NCBI RefSeq assembly: GCF_007050985.1
Contig: NZ_VHSF01000003.1
Location: 345,500 to 409,499 of the forward strand
DNA length: 64,000 nucleotides
Source of the DNA: Christiangramia sabulilitoris
GTDB taxonomy: Bacteria; Bacteroidota; Bacteroidia; Flavobacteriales; Flavobacteriaceae
Direction of reading: 5' to 3'
Program-made: the position numbers and the translations under genes
Notes under the pieces: model-generated
What the model was told of the DNA's origin: nothing
The model's database searches: none
Seen by the model: the letters and a program-made list of their open reading frames with translations, nothing else
Part shown: piece by piece, positions 34,479-43,709 of the stretch
Position numbering within the stretch: the first letter of the stretch is position 1
Layout: each line of letters begins with the position of its first letter

Positions 34479-35274
34479 GCTTATCAAACGATTTATATTC
34501 TTACTTGTACTTCTATCGGGATTCAGCGTCCTGGCACAGCGGGATGTCCCGCCACGACCAACTGAACAGACCAGTGTATATGATGAGGCAGACATGCTTT
34601 CATCTTCAGATGAAAAAAGGCTGGAAGAAAAGCTGATTAATTATGCTGATACTACTTCTACCCAAATAGTAGTGATAACCATCCAGTCATTGGAAGGTGA
34701 GTATGAAGGCACCTATGCTGCACATTGGGCCCACGAATGGGAAATTGGCCAAAGCGATAAAGATAATGGCCTTCTTGTCCTGGTAGCTCAAAAAGAACGC
34801 AAGATCTGGATTACCACGGGATATGGCCTCGAAGAATACCTTACCGATGCCAGGACCAAAGAGATCATAGAACTAATCATTTTACCAGAATTCAGGAACG
34901 GAGATATTTACGCCGGGCTGGACAAAGGCACCTCGGCCATATTTGAAGTTCTTAACGGTACGTTTACGGGAGTTCGCAGCCCTGGCAATACCGGTGGAGG
35001 TGGAATATCTATGAAGACCATCATTTTCTTTTTTATCTTCTTTGTCATCCTCGTATCCATTTTCAATAAGAAAGGTGGAGGTAGAAACGGTGGAAGAAGA
35101 ACCGGAAAAAGCGTTCTCTGGGATGCGATCATTCTAAGCTCCCTGGGGCGCGGAAGTTTTGGTGGAGGCGGTTTTGGAGGCGGTAGCTCTGGAGGCGGAT
35201 TTGGTGGCGGTGGCTTTGGTGGAGGCTTCGGCGGCGGTGGTTTTGGCGGTGGTGGTGCCGGCGGAAGCTGGTAA
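34432..35274 (+). CDS. TPM domain protein with signal peptide, membrane helix and Gly-rich tail
   Basis: The 280-aa protein starts inside the preceding gene (ATG at 34432, with another at 34438), overlapping it by 47 or 41 bases; no ATG or GTG start lies in frame between there and the hydrophobic core. It has a signal peptide (h-region F-I-F-L-L-V-L-L-S-G, cut after L-A-Q at about 36), a TPM domain (V-Y-D-E-A-D-M-L to about 180), one membrane helix (about 192-208), and a Gly/Ser/Phe tail from 236 on (G-G-G-F-G-G-G repeats ending G-S-W). This is the YgcG layout. A terminator follows. Confidence 0.92.
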   Translation: MKMTPTNYLIKFQKDKLIKRFIFLLVLLSGFSVLAQRDVPPRPTEQTSVYDEADMLSSSDEKRLEEKLINYADTTSTQIVVITIQSLEGEYEGTYAAHWAHEWEIGQSDKDNGLLVLVAQKERKIWITTGYGLEEYLTDARTKEIIELIILPEFRNGDIYAGLDKGTSAIFEVLNGTFTGVRSPGNTGGGGISMKTIIFFFIFFVILVSIFNKKGGGRNGGRRTGKSVLWDAIILSSLGRGSFGGGGFGGGSSGGGFGGGGFGGGFGGGGFGGGGAGGSW

Positions 35275-35312
35275 ACTGAAGTTAAAATCAGAAGTTAGAA
35301 AAATTCACATAT

Positions 35313-35345
35313 AAAAAAAGCTCTCAGAATTGAGAGCTTTTTTTA
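35313..35345. terminator. Bidirectional terminator between TPM and clpX genes
   Basis: AAAAAAAGCTCTCA pairs with TGAGAGCTTTTTTT (35313-35326 and 35331-35344) around GAAT, with A/T tracts on both strands. It lies between the two convergent stops. Confidence 0.92.
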
Positions 35346-35369
35346 TCTTATCACTATAATGATCTATCT

Positions 35370-36602
35370 TTAAGACACCGCTTTAAGCTTACTAATCGTA
35401 GATTTATTCAACTTATCTTCAGCATATTCACGGGTTACCGTAAATTCACCTTCCTCACTTTCCGGAAGTTCGAACATTGCATCGGTCAGGATGGCCTCAC
35501 ACAAAGAACGCAGTCCACGGGCTCCCAGTTTATATTCCACCGCTTTATCTACAATATAATGCAAAGCATCATCGGTGATATCAAATTCGATATCATCCAT
35601 CTCGAATAACTTCTTATATTGTTTAATAATAGCATTCTTAGGCTCGGTTAAAATAGCCCTTAGTGTTTTTCTATCCAGTGGATTCATGAATGTTAGCGCA
35701 GGTAAACGACCAATAATCTCCGGGATTAGTCCAAATTCTTTCAGATCCTTCGGAATAATATATTTCAATAAATTAGTTCGCTCAATAGTGTCTTCACTTT
35801 TGGAAGCACTAAAGCCAACCGCCTGCATATTTAATCTTTTACTAATAATCCTTTCAATTCCGTCAAAAGCACCACCGGCAATAAAGAGGATATTTTCTGT
35901 ATTCACCTCAATGAATTTCTGGTCTGGATGTTTACGACCACCTTTTGGCGGGACATTAACTGTAGTTCCTTCCAGTAATTTTAATAATGCCTGCTGAACT
36001 CCTTCTCCAGAAACATCACGAGTTATAGAAGGGTTATCACTCTTACGGGCGATCTTGTCTATCTCGTCGATAAAAACGATCCCGCGCTGCGCTTTTTCAG
36101 TATTATAATCGGCGGCCTGAAGTAAACGCGTTAGAATTCCTTCCACATCTTCACCAACATAACCTGCCTCAGTTAAAACTGTAGCATCCACAATTGCAAG
36201 AGGCACATTCAGCATTTTAGCAATAGTACGCGCCATAAGGGTTTTACCGGTACCGGTCTCCCCTACCATGATGATATTACTTTTCTGGATCTCGACATCA
36301 TCTTCACTTTGAGGTTGTAACAACCTTTTATAATGATTGTAGACAGCCACAGACATCACTTTTTTAGTCTCTTCCTGCCCGATGATATATTCATCCAAAA
36401 ACGTTTTTATCGATTTTGGTTTGCTCAACATTAAATCTGAAGAAAGCTCCTTAGCTTCTCCCTGCTTGGATTCTTCTACAACGATCCCATGAGCCTGCTC
36501 GATACATCTATCACAAATATGTGCATCCAGACCTGCAATTAGCAGATTGGTTTCTGGTTTTTTTCTACCACAAAAGGAACATTCTAAATCTTCTTTCGCC
36601 AT
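35370..36602 (-). CDS. clpX: ATP-dependent Clp protease, ATP-binding subunit ClpX
   Basis: The 410-aa AAA+ unfoldase has the N-terminal zinc-binding domain (Cys8, Cys11, Cys30, Cys33), Walker A G-E-T-G-T-G-K-T (about 113-120), Walker [10 protein letters not shown] (about 176-184), the pore loop (G-Y-V-G-E-D, about 147-152), and sensor 2 G-A-R-G-L-R (about 365-370). It unfolds tagged proteins and feeds them into ClpP. Its gene is 42 bases downstream of clpP, so the two form the usual clpP-clpX order. Confidence 0.98.
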   Translation of the reverse strand: MAKEDLECSFCGRKKPETNLLIAGLDAHICDRCIEQAHGIVVEESKQGEAKELSSDLMLSKPKSIKTFLDEYIIGQEETKKVMSVAVYNHYKRLLQPQSEDDVEIQKSNIIMVGETGTGKTLMARTIAKMLNVPLAIVDATVLTEAGYVGEDVEGILTRLLQAADYNTEKAQRGIVFIDEIDKIARKSDNPSITRDVSGEGVQQALLKLLEGTTVNVPPKGGRKHPDQKFIEVNTENILFIAGGAFDGIERIISKRLNMQAVGFSASKSEDTIERTNLLKYIIPKDLKEFGLIPEIIGRLPALTFMNPLDRKTLRAILTEPKNAIIKQYKKLFEMDDIEFDITDDALHYIVDKAVEYKLGARGLRSLCEAILTDAMFELPESEEGEFTVTREYAEDKLNKSTISKLKAVS

Positions 36603-36644
36603 TGTTTAAATTTTCGGTAATTACTGCAGTACAGTATTTACAAT

Positions 36645-37322
36645 TTATCCTTCTCTTTTTAATACTTCGTCGATCATACCATACTCCTTGGCCTTCTCAG
36701 CCTTCATCCAGTAGTCACGGTCACTGTCTTCATGTACTTTTTCGTAAGTCTGACCGGAATGCTTGGCAATGATCTTATATAGTTCTTCTTTAAGGGTAAT
36801 GATCTCTCTGGCGGTGATCTCAATATCACTTGCCTGTCCTTGAGCTCCACCCATTGGTTGATGGATCATTACACGACAGTGCGGTAACCCGCTACGTTTA
36901 CCTGCCTCACCGGCACATAAAAGTACAGCTCCCATAGAAGCGGCCATTCCTGTGCAAATAGTTGCCACATCTGGCTTAATGAACTGCATGGTATCATAAA
37001 TGCCCAGACCGGCATAAACACTCCCTCCAGGAGAATTTATATAGATCTGAATATCTTTAGAAGCATCTGTACTTTCCAGGAACAACAACTGAGCTTGTAC
37101 TATGTTCGCCACCTGCTCATTGATACCCGTTCCCAGAAAAATGATCCTGTCCATCATCAAACGTGAGAAAACGTCCATAGCCACGGCATTCATCTGGCGC
37201 TCTTCAATAATATTCGGGGTCATGCCCACCGGCATCATACTGCTTACAATTTTATCGTAATAATTGCTGTTAATGTTATGATCTGAGACAGCATATTTTT
37301 GAAATTCTTTTCCGTAATCCAT
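36645..37322 (-). CDS. clpP: ATP-dependent Clp protease proteolytic subunit
   Basis: With start at the ATG at 37322 (M-D-Y-G-K-E-F) the protein is 225 aa; the frame extends 21 codons further upstream to 37385 into the tig terminator, which is not coding. The catalytic triad is Ser129 (G-M-A-A-S-M-G), His154 (M-I-H-Q-P) and Asp203 (D-R-D-Y-W-M), with the 25 and 49 residue spacing of standard ClpP. It forms the barrel protease with ClpX encoded just downstream. Confidence 0.98.
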   Translation of the reverse strand: MDYGKEFQKYAVSDHNINSNYYDKIVSSMMPVGMTPNIIEERQMNAVAMDVFSRLMMDRIIFLGTGINEQVANIVQAQLLFLESTDASKDIQIYINSPGGSVYAGLGIYDTMQFIKPDVATICTGMAASMGAVLLCAGEAGKRSGLPHCRVMIHQPMGGAQGQASDIEITAREIITLKEELYKIIAKHSGQTYEKVHEDSDRDYWMKAEKAKEYGMIDEVLKREG

Positions 37323-37373
37323 CAATTTTTCTGTTGTTTTTCTAATCTTAATTAAAATTCCGGTTAAAACCAA

Positions 37374-37406
37374 AAAAGGCGTCACTCAAATGGAGTAGAC
37401 GCCTTA
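37374..37406 (-). terminator. Terminator between tig and clpP
   Basis: AAGGCGTC pairs with GACGCCTT (37376-37383 and 37398-37405) with an inner ACTC/GAGT extension; on the minus strand a T6 run follows. It lies 30 bases past the tig stop, separating tig from clpPX. Confidence 0.85.
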
Positions 37407-37433
37407 AAGATAGGTAATATATCGTAAAAAGGC

Positions 37434-38756
37434 TTACTTATAAATAGCTTTCACAAATTCCTCGTAAGTCACTTCCTTTTCATCAAACTTCATTTTCTCC
37501 TTATAGAATTCAAGAAGTTTTTCGTTCATTAATTGTTCAGAAAGTCTCTTAACCTCATCCTGATTAGATAAGATCCTGGCCGCGATATCATCAAGTTCCT
37601 TTTCTGAAGGATCCATCTGACCAAATTGTGCCATTTGCTGCTTGATCTTCTCTGTAGTAAAAGATTTAAGATCGTTGAAATCTACATTCAGGTTGTTGTC
37701 ATTTACCACTTTACCTTCGATCAACTGGTAACGAAGGCCTTTTTCACTTTTTTCGTATTCTTCTGCAGCTTCCTCTTCTGTTAGTGGTTTTTCACCTACA
37801 GTCTGTATCCACTTCTGAAGAAATTCTTTAGGAAGTTCGAAGTTGGTAGCTTCGATAAGAGCTTCAGTAATATCATTCATCAACTGCTGATCACTCTGCT
37901 GCTCGAATTGTTTGGCTGCATCTTCCTTGATCTTTTCTTTAAGCTCAGTAACAGAAGTTACTTTATCCTTACCGAATAGTTTGTCGAATAATTCCTGGTC
38001 AAGATCTGCAAGCTCTCTTTCGTTGATTTCAGAAATTGTAAATTCAACCTCGATATCAAGATCGTGAGCTTTATCATGTTCCACTTTTAAGTGGTTCACC
38101 AAGGCATGATCATCTTCAAACAGACCTTTTGTCTTTAAAGTGATCGTATCCCCTACCTTGGCTCCAACGAATTTATTAAGGTTTTTCTTTCCTTTAATAT
38201 TTGCAAGCTCGATAGTAGAATCATTCTCGATCCCTTCTTCTTCATTCTTAAAAGTACCGGCAACAGTGTCTCCTTCTTCAACCACTTCTTTGGTTTTAAG
38301 CTTTCCATATTGCTTCTGGATACTTTCTATCTGATCGTTTACCATTTTCTCATCGGCAACGATGTTATATTTAGTTACAGGTTTTTCAAGATCAAGATTC
38401 ACTTCAAATTCTGGAGCAAGCCCTAATTCAAATTCGAAGCTGTAATTATCCTTTTCCCAGTCAAAATTTTCCTGTTCTTTTGGCAGAGGGTTTCCTAGTA
38501 CGTCCAGTTTCTCTTCGGTAAGGTAATTGTTAAGGCTGTCCTGAAGCAATTTGTTCACCTCATCAACCAACACAGCCTGGCCGTATTGTTTCTTAACCAT
38601 CCCCATAGGTACATGACCTTTTCTGAAACCGGGAATATTGGCATTCTTTCGGTAATCTTTTAATATCTTCTCTACTTTACCGGCATAATCTTCTTTTGCG
38701 ATATCAACTTTAACTACCGCATTTAATTCATCAATATTCTCTCTGGTAATATTCAT
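37434..38756 (-). CDS. tig: Trigger factor
   Basis: The 440-aa ribosome-bound chaperone has the ribosome-binding signature G-F-R-K-G-H-V-P (about 42-49, the usual GFRxGKxP form), a central region with D-T-V-A-G-T-F-K-N in place of a canonical PPIase domain, and a long helical C-terminal chaperone domain ending at residue 440. In Bacteroidota the middle PPIase domain is often diverged, as here. A full promoter is seen upstream (38783-38812) and a terminator downstream. Confidence 0.95.
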   Translation of the reverse strand: MNITRENIDELNAVVKVDIAKEDYAGKVEKILKDYRKNANIPGFRKGHVPMGMVKKQYGQAVLVDEVNKLLQDSLNNYLTEEKLDVLGNPLPKEQENFDWEKDNYSFEFELGLAPEFEVNLDLEKPVTKYNIVADEKMVNDQIESIQKQYGKLKTKEVVEEGDTVAGTFKNEEEGIENDSTIELANIKGKKNLNKFVGAKVGDTITLKTKGLFEDDHALVNHLKVEHDKAHDLDIEVEFTISEINERELADLDQELFDKLFGKDKVTSVTELKEKIKEDAAKQFEQQSDQQLMNDITEALIEATNFELPKEFLQKWIQTVGEKPLTEEEAAEEYEKSEKGLRYQLIEGKVVNDNNLNVDFNDLKSFTTEKIKQQMAQFGQMDPSEKELDDIAARILSNQDEVKRLSEQLMNEKLLEFYKEKMKFDEKEVTYEEFVKAIYK

Positions 38757-38782
38757 TTTGATCTGTTATAAAAATTGGAGTG

Positions 38783-38812
38783 CAAAATTACGTTTTTTCT
38801 TAAAGTCTACAA
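38783..38812 (-). promoter_or_regulatory. tig promoter, TTG-N19-TAATTTTG
   Basis: On the minus strand the -33 TTTG (38813-38810) and TAATTTTG (38790-38783) are 19 bases apart, a full Bacteroidota promoter, 26 bases before the tig ATG at 38756. Confidence 0.8.
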
Positions 38813-38841
38813 AGTTTCAATTTGTTGAAATTCAGTTAAAT

Positions 38842-39183
38842 CTAATCTGATTTCAGAATTGAAAATAACAAAGATTGCACCAGAGACAGTAACAAACTAA
38901 AAATTATGGCGATAAACCATCCATCCACGTCGAAACCACTCACAAAACCATCTGCCATAAAAATGATGATCGCATTGATGACCAGTAGGAATAATCCTAA
39001 GGTTAGAATGGTAACCGGCAGGGTCAATAGAACCAATAGAGGTTTAACAATAAAATTTAACAGAGCCAGAACCAGGGCGACGATGATCGCGGTCCAGTAA
39101 CTATCCACACTCACTCCCGGTAAAACTTTGGCAAGTATTACCACCGCAAGCGCCGTTAGTAATAATCGAAGTATAAAGTTCAT
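38842..39183 (-). CDS. Small four-helix membrane protein ('phage holin family', PF04020-like)
   Basis: The 113-aa protein has four membrane helices in two pairs, with the conserved L-L-N-F-I-V-K-P-L-L-V-L-L-T-L-P-V-T-I-L-T-L-G motif (about 41-63), the hallmark of a bacterial family often mislabelled as a phage holin. No phage genes are near, so this is a chromosomal membrane protein of unknown function. It lies between tig and the SGNH gene and may be transcribed alone. Confidence 0.88.
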   Translation of the reverse strand: MNFILRLLLTALAVVILAKVLPGVSVDSYWTAIIVALVLALLNFIVKPLLVLLTLPVTILTLGLFLLVINAIIIFMADGFVSGFDVDGWFIAIIFSLLLSLVQSLLFSILKSD

Positions 39184-39215
39184 AATTTAAAGGTTGTTTA
39201 TGAGGTAAAGTTGCA

Positions 39216-39242
39216 AAAAAAAGGCCGGGAAAATCCCGGCCT
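39216..39242 (-). terminator. Terminator after the SGNH lipoprotein gene
   Basis: AGGCCGGGA pairs with TCCCGGCCT (39222-39242) around an AAA loop; the minus strand then runs into T8. It ends the fadL-SGNH unit. Confidence 0.88.
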
Positions 39243-39268
39243 AATTAAATTTTATGGCAATTTTAATA

Positions 39269-40834
39269 TTACTGAACGTCCTGACTTAAAGTTACCGTTC
39301 CATAAGCACCAACATCTGCCTTAGGCACGTTGGAACCGTATGTGGCATTGATCTCAGCAATGATTTCATTAGCCACTACTGCATAACCACGAGGCGTAAG
39401 GTGTATCCCATCTAATGAGAAAGCACCACCCGTAACAAAATCTGAAGTGATCACTCCTCCATCGAAGGCGATACCACCGTTATTTAAACGACCAAGTACT
39501 TCATCAATTTCAACCAAACCTAAGTTAAGCGAACCAGCGGTTGCTGCAATTGCATCATTGAAAAGACCGGTAGCCTGCTTGATATTCAGTATTTCTTCTG
39601 AATCCAGGGCATCTTTATCATCAATACCACTAACTGCACCAAAAAGAATACCTACCTGCTCTTGAGTTGGAGAACCTCCACCTTGAAGAACGGCGATAAC
39701 CTCTCCTACTTCCTGGGTAAATTCAACAGATCCATAACCGGCTGCCAGTGCACCCTGATCTATAGTAAGAAGAAGTAATTCTTCCTGTGTCATCTGGCGG
39801 AATCCAAGAGGATTAGTCTGAGAAGCCGGTACATCGATAAGGAACCTGTTTGGACCTTCATTGAAAGTGATAGCATATTGAGAAGCAATGGCTACAGCCT
39901 GCTCCTGAGGAACTCCCTGCTGCATTAACACCTGAGTAAATACACCGGCTACTGCCTGGAAATAAGCTGTAAGCTGACCTGCAGTTGCGGCGTCAATTAC
40001 TAAAGCATTGTTAGGTACAGTAGTAAAGAATGGTGCTAAAGTTACATCTGGAATAGTTAACAACACTCCATCTGCAGTTTGAGCAAGTGCTCCGGCCAGT
40101 TGACCGTATAATCCGGCAAAAGCTGTAGGATCTGTAATATCATTCATTCCATATTCTGCAAAATTAGGATTCCCTAGCTGAAATGTCCCTGTACCACCAG
40201 AAGTAGCATATCCAAGAACGTCGTTGTTCCCTATCCAAAGGGTGAAAAATGTAGGATCCTGGGCAAGTGCATCATCTAAAATTGTAGAATTCGCTGCGCT
40301 GGCGAATCTTACAAAAAATGGATTAGCCAATCCTGCAGAAACTCCTGCTACATTTCCATAACCAGGTGCCACAAGGTGATAAGATTTTGCACCAGGTACA
40401 CCCATATTATTAAAAGGACCTGAAAGTACATTAGTAATATCTGTAGTTGGAGTAGCCCCCCTGTATCTTGCAGGGAACGGTCCATTTGCACCTACGGCAA
40501 GAACCAATCTTGTATCGAAACCAGGAATCTGGGTTCCGCCGGCGAGCAGACCACCAAAATTATCATTCATTAATGGCTGGGTAAAACCATCTGTTTCCTG
40601 CACAGCTGCAAACTTGTCTGCAAGAATGTTAGGATATGAATTTTGCTGACCTGTGATATACAAACTCCCGTCTGCATAACCAGCAGTTAAAGAGTTCCCC
40701 AGGGCAACATAATTAGAAAAATCTGCCGACCCGTTGGTGTAAAGTTCACCATCTTCGATCGAGTTTTCCAATTCAGGCTCACAGGAAACTACACCCAGAG
40801 CTAATATTGCTAAATATTTAAAATAATTCTTCAT
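39269..40834 (-). CDS. SGNH/GDSL hydrolase lipoprotein, 521 aa
   Basis: The lipobox G-V-V-S-C (Cys18) marks a lipoprotein. The SGNH blocks are present: block I A-L-G-N-S-L-T-A-G (Ser48; the usual GDSL is GNSL here), a possible block III G-N-N-D, and block V S-L-D-G-I-H-L-T (Asp475, His478). Blocks II (Gly) is not obvious. Family members hydrolyse esters of lipids or acetylated sugars in the envelope. It lies 8 bases after fadL and shares its transcript, which suggests that the hydrolase and the outer-membrane fatty-acid-type channel act on the same hydrophobic nutrient (inference). Confidence 0.9.
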   Translation of the reverse strand: MKNYFKYLAILALGVVSCEPELENSIEDGELYTNGSADFSNYVALGNSLTAGYADGSLYITGQQNSYPNILADKFAAVQETDGFTQPLMNDNFGGLLAGGTQIPGFDTRLVLAVGANGPFPARYRGATPTTDITNVLSGPFNNMGVPGAKSYHLVAPGYGNVAGVSAGLANPFFVRFASAANSTILDDALAQDPTFFTLWIGNNDVLGYATSGGTGTFQLGNPNFAEYGMNDITDPTAFAGLYGQLAGALAQTADGVLLTIPDVTLAPFFTTVPNNALVIDAATAGQLTAYFQAVAGVFTQVLMQQGVPQEQAVAIASQYAITFNEGPNRFLIDVPASQTNPLGFRQMTQEELLLLTIDQGALAAGYGSVEFTQEVGEVIAVLQGGGSPTQEQVGILFGAVSGIDDKDALDSEEILNIKQATGLFNDAIAATAGSLNLGLVEIDEVLGRLNNGGIAFDGGVITSDFVTGGAFSLDGIHLTPRGYAVVANEIIAEINATYGSNVPKADVGAYGTVTLSQDVQ

Positions 40835-40842
40835 CGTACTTA

Positions 40843-42093
40843 TTATATTTTTATAGTTACACCAAGACCAGGAGTGAAAGCACTGGATTTATAAGTTCCC
40901 TCGAATGGAACATTCTGACCATTTTCCTGATAGAAATTATAAGATTCATCTATCTCTTTAAAGCGGCTGTACAGGAAAGCTGCATCGATAGCAACTCTGT
41001 CTGATACATTTACCGTAAGTCCACCCGTGAAGTTATTAGAATCGTTTCTTGGCGTTTCTGGCGCAAAGTATCCAGACTGTACCGGAGATTCATCAAAATA
41101 GTATCCCGCTCTCAAAGTGAAAGTTTCGTTGGCAGTATATTGCAGACCAAATCTATAGATAGAAGAATCTTCGTATTGTCTTGGGTTATTAGAATCAGGA
41201 ATATTTGGATTTGCGAAATCTACATCTAAAGATTCGTAAACATCCCAGAAAGTTCTGTTGTAATCGAAAGCGAACAACCATTTCTCATTTAACTGGTAAG
41301 AAGCACCAATGGTAAGTTCAGCCGGAAGAGGCAAGGTTGCATCGAAAGTAGTATTCTCAAATGGTGTTAAAGGTGAATTTGGAATGTTATTAAAATTAGC
41401 ATCACCATCTTCAGCTTTAACAAGAATCTCAGATCTATAGTTAACCCCGATGGTTAAACTATCCATTGGTTTCCACATTGCCCCTGCAGACCATCCCCAC
41501 GCACTAACGCCCGAAGCATCTACGGTTACATTAGACCTGTTACCATCAAGATCTGTAAGAGTTCTGTTAAGGTTTCTGTTGAAATTTACAGAACCGCTTA
41601 CGTAAATAGGTCCACCACCAACAGCAAGATTATCTGTAATTTTATAAGAAGCTAACGCCTGCACATAAATAGCCGCCAGTTCAATATCGTTTACCAAATG
41701 TGATCCTGCCCAGTCCTTTTCCCACTCCACACTACTTCCATAAGGAGTATAAGCTGCAAGACCAACACTAAATTTATCACTTAGTTTATAAGAAAAATAA
41801 GCATAGAACGGAGTTCCTACCGGACTATCTGTTCTGGCCATCTCTCCAAATTCATCATTTTGCCATACCACGTCTGAGAATACAGCACTAACTCCCACAG
41901 CGGCATTGATCTTGTTCTCAAGGAACACCAGTCCACCCGGGTTAAAGAAAGCTAATTCTGCATTGTTCACCACTGCAACCCCAGTGTGCCCCATAGCAAG
42001 TCCTCGTTGTCCCTGTAAACTCACCCTGTAACCACCGGCATAGGTTATTGCCGTGGCCATCAATACCAGGCCAAGTAATAATAGTCTTTTCAT
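40843..42093 (-). CDS. OmpP1/FadL/TodX family outer-membrane channel
   Basis: The 416-aa protein has a signal peptide (about 1-19, ending Y-A-G) and an N-terminal hatch with the G-x-R-G-L-A-M-G-H-T-G-V-A-V-V-N-N-A segment (about 29-46), typical of the FadL family. It then shows alternating amphipathic strands of a 14-strand barrel and ends with a C-terminal aromatic/hydrophobic strand (T-P-G-L-G-V-T-I-K-I). It takes up hydrophobic molecules such as long-chain fatty acids. A full promoter lies 44 bases upstream of its ATG, and the SGNH gene follows after 8 bases. Confidence 0.93.
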   Translation of the reverse strand: MKRLLLLGLVLMATAITYAGGYRVSLQGQRGLAMGHTGVAVVNNAELAFFNPGGLVFLENKINAAVGVSAVFSDVVWQNDEFGEMARTDSPVGTPFYAYFSYKLSDKFSVGLAAYTPYGSSVEWEKDWAGSHLVNDIELAAIYVQALASYKITDNLAVGGGPIYVSGSVNFNRNLNRTLTDLDGNRSNVTVDASGVSAWGWSAGAMWKPMDSLTIGVNYRSEILVKAEDGDANFNNIPNSPLTPFENTTFDATLPLPAELTIGASYQLNEKWLFAFDYNRTFWDVYESLDVDFANPNIPDSNNPRQYEDSSIYRFGLQYTANETFTLRAGYYFDESPVQSGYFAPETPRNDSNNFTGGLTVNVSDRVAIDAAFLYSRFKEIDESYNFYQENGQNVPFEGTYKSSAFTPGLGVTIKI

Positions 42094-42137
42094 AATTTAA
42101 TTAGGATTATATTTAAAATGTCTTAAAAAGCTAGCGT

Positions 42138-42167
42138 CAAAAATAGCATAAAATAGATATTACGCAA
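42138..42167 (-). promoter_or_regulatory. fadL-like gene promoter, TTG-N19-TATTTTTG
   Basis: On the minus strand TTG (42167-42165), a 19-base spacer and TATTTTTG (42145-42138) make a consensus promoter 44 bases before the ATG at 42093. Confidence 0.78.
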
Positions 42168-42214
42168 CATTTCATCGAAATTTATTATGCATACATAATA
42201 AATTTAGAAAGATT

Positions 42215-42976
42215 TTAAACAAATCGGGAAACTACCTGATAAAATGCCTCCATATTTTCAGCGTGCACCCAATGCCCGGCATCCTTAACAGTTTCAATTG
42301 TTGCTACAGGAAAGTGCTCCTTGATGAGATTTTTGTCCTGTGAAGTAATATAGTCTGAATTTGCCCCCTTGATAAAGAGTGTAGGACCTGTATAAGTCAT
42401 CCCTGGGAGTAAGGCTTCTCCTATATTATTGATATTGTTTTTTAAAGCTTCAAGATTTAATTTAAGGGCCAGCTGTTCTTTTGTTTTCCAGTAAAGATTT
42501 TTTAGCAAAAACAGACGTACGCCTGTTTCAGGAATATATTCTGACAGAAAATCCTCTGCATCACCTCTGGAAGTCAGTTTTGCTTCATCCAGGGCGGTAA
42601 GTCCATCCAGTATCTGTTGATGGTGAGGCGCATAATACCTGGGAGCGATATCCACCACAAGTAATTTTTCAACGAGGTTCTCATTTTCACAAGCGGCCTG
42701 CATCGCAGTTTTACCACCCATAGAGTGCCCCATTAAAATTATATTATCCAGGCCTTTTTCATCACAGTATTCCTTTAGGTCCTTAGCCATTAAAGCGTAT
42801 GAAAAATCATCACTATGCGGACTTTTACCATGATTTCGCTGATCTATTAAATGAACCTGAAAACCATCCTTAGCGAATTGCTTCCCCAAAGTCTTCCAGT
42901 TATCGCTCATTCCAAGAAATCCATGCAGGATGAGAAAGGGTTTACCCTCGCCCAGTATCGTAGAGTGTAATTTCAT
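42215..42976 (-). CDS. Alpha/beta hydrolase (YbfF-like esterase)
   Basis: The 253-aa protein is a soluble alpha/beta hydrolase. The oxyanion-type segment F-L-I-L-H-G-F-L-G-M-S-D-N-W (about 14-27) and the nucleophile elbow M-G-H-S-M-G-G-K (Ser85) are clear; D-A-G-H-W-V-H-A-E near residue 237 contains the catalytic His. Relatives are general esterases or thioesterases. Its ATG directly follows the pdxJ stop codon (TAAATG), a coupled pair. Confidence 0.93.
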   Translation of the reverse strand: MKLHSTILGEGKPFLILHGFLGMSDNWKTLGKQFAKDGFQVHLIDQRNHGKSPHSDDFSYALMAKDLKEYCDEKGLDNIILMGHSMGGKTAMQAACENENLVEKLLVVDIAPRYYAPHHQQILDGLTALDEAKLTSRGDAEDFLSEYIPETGVRLFLLKNLYWKTKEQLALKLNLEALKNNINNIGEALLPGMTYTGPTLFIKGANSDYITSQDKNLIKEHFPVATIETVKDAGHWVHAENMEAFYQVVSRFV

Positions 42977-43690
42977 TTATTTTAATAGCTTTAAATATTC
43001 CTGAATTGTTTTCTCCAGCCCCATATACAGAGCTTCAGATATCAAGGCGTGACCAATAGAAACCTCAGCTAAATGAGGCACCTCAGTATTAAAAAATTTT
43101 AAATTCTGAAGAGATAGGTCATGGCCGGCATTGACGCCTAAACCTAATTTATGAGCCAGACCGGCACATTCGGCATAAGGTTTTACGGCGTTCTTATCTC
43201 CCCGTGCATATCCCACAGCAAAACTTTCAGTATACAATTCGATCCTGTCCGTCCCTGTTTCGGCAGCACCTTCGATCATCTTTTTCTCGGGGTCTACGAA
43301 AATTGAAGTTCTTATGCCATGATATTTAAATTCTGCGATCACCTCCTTAAGATACTCTTTATGCTTTATAGTATCCCAGCCAGCATTAGAGGTAATTGCG
43401 TCTTCAGCATCTGGCACCAGGGTTACCTGAGCAGGAGCCGCTTCAAGAACAAGATCTATAAACTGCTGTATTGGCTTCCCTTCAATATTAAACTCTGTGG
43501 TTAGTACCGGCTTAAGATCATGAACATCTGCATAACGTATGTGCCTTTCATCTGGCCTAGGATGCACGGTGATACCTTCAGCGCCATAAGATTCTATATT
43601 TTTAGCTGCTTCCACTAAATTTGGAACATCACCTCCACGGGCATTTCTAAGGGTGGCGATTTTATTAATATTCACACTCAGTTTTGTCAT
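42977..43690 (-). CDS. pdxJ: Pyridoxine 5'-phosphate synthase
   Basis: The 237-aa TIM-barrel enzyme condenses 3-amino-2-oxopropyl phosphate with deoxyxylulose 5-phosphate to pyridoxine 5'-phosphate. Seen motifs are S-V-N-I-N-K-I-A-T-L-R-N-A-R-G at the start, T-V-H-P-R-P-D-E-R-H-I (about 41-51), V-T-L-V-P-D (about 89-94, the phosphate site), and G-V-N-A-G-H-D-L (about 189-196). It is coupled to the hydrolase gene; a full promoter precedes it. Confidence 0.97.
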   Translation of the reverse strand: MTKLSVNINKIATLRNARGGDVPNLVEAAKNIESYGAEGITVHPRPDERHIRYADVHDLKPVLTTEFNIEGKPIQQFIDLVLEAAPAQVTLVPDAEDAITSNAGWDTIKHKEYLKEVIAEFKYHGIRTSIFVDPEKKMIEGAAETGTDRIELYTESFAVGYARGDKNAVKPYAECAGLAHKLGLGVNAGHDLSLQNLKFFNTEVPHLAEVSIGHALISEALYMGLEKTIQEYLKLLK

Positions 43691-43709
43691 TTTTGCTTCA
43701 TTTTATTAA

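Noticed and set aside
35150-35274. Gly-rich repeats at the end of the TPM gene as a misassembly
   Set aside because: The frame stays intact to a normal stop and a terminator follows; Gly/Ser/Phe tails are normal in YgcG-type proteins.
38842-39183. Prophage remnant, suggested by a 'holin family' protein
   Set aside because: The protein belongs to a chromosomal four-helix family often mislabelled as holin, and no other phage gene is in the window.
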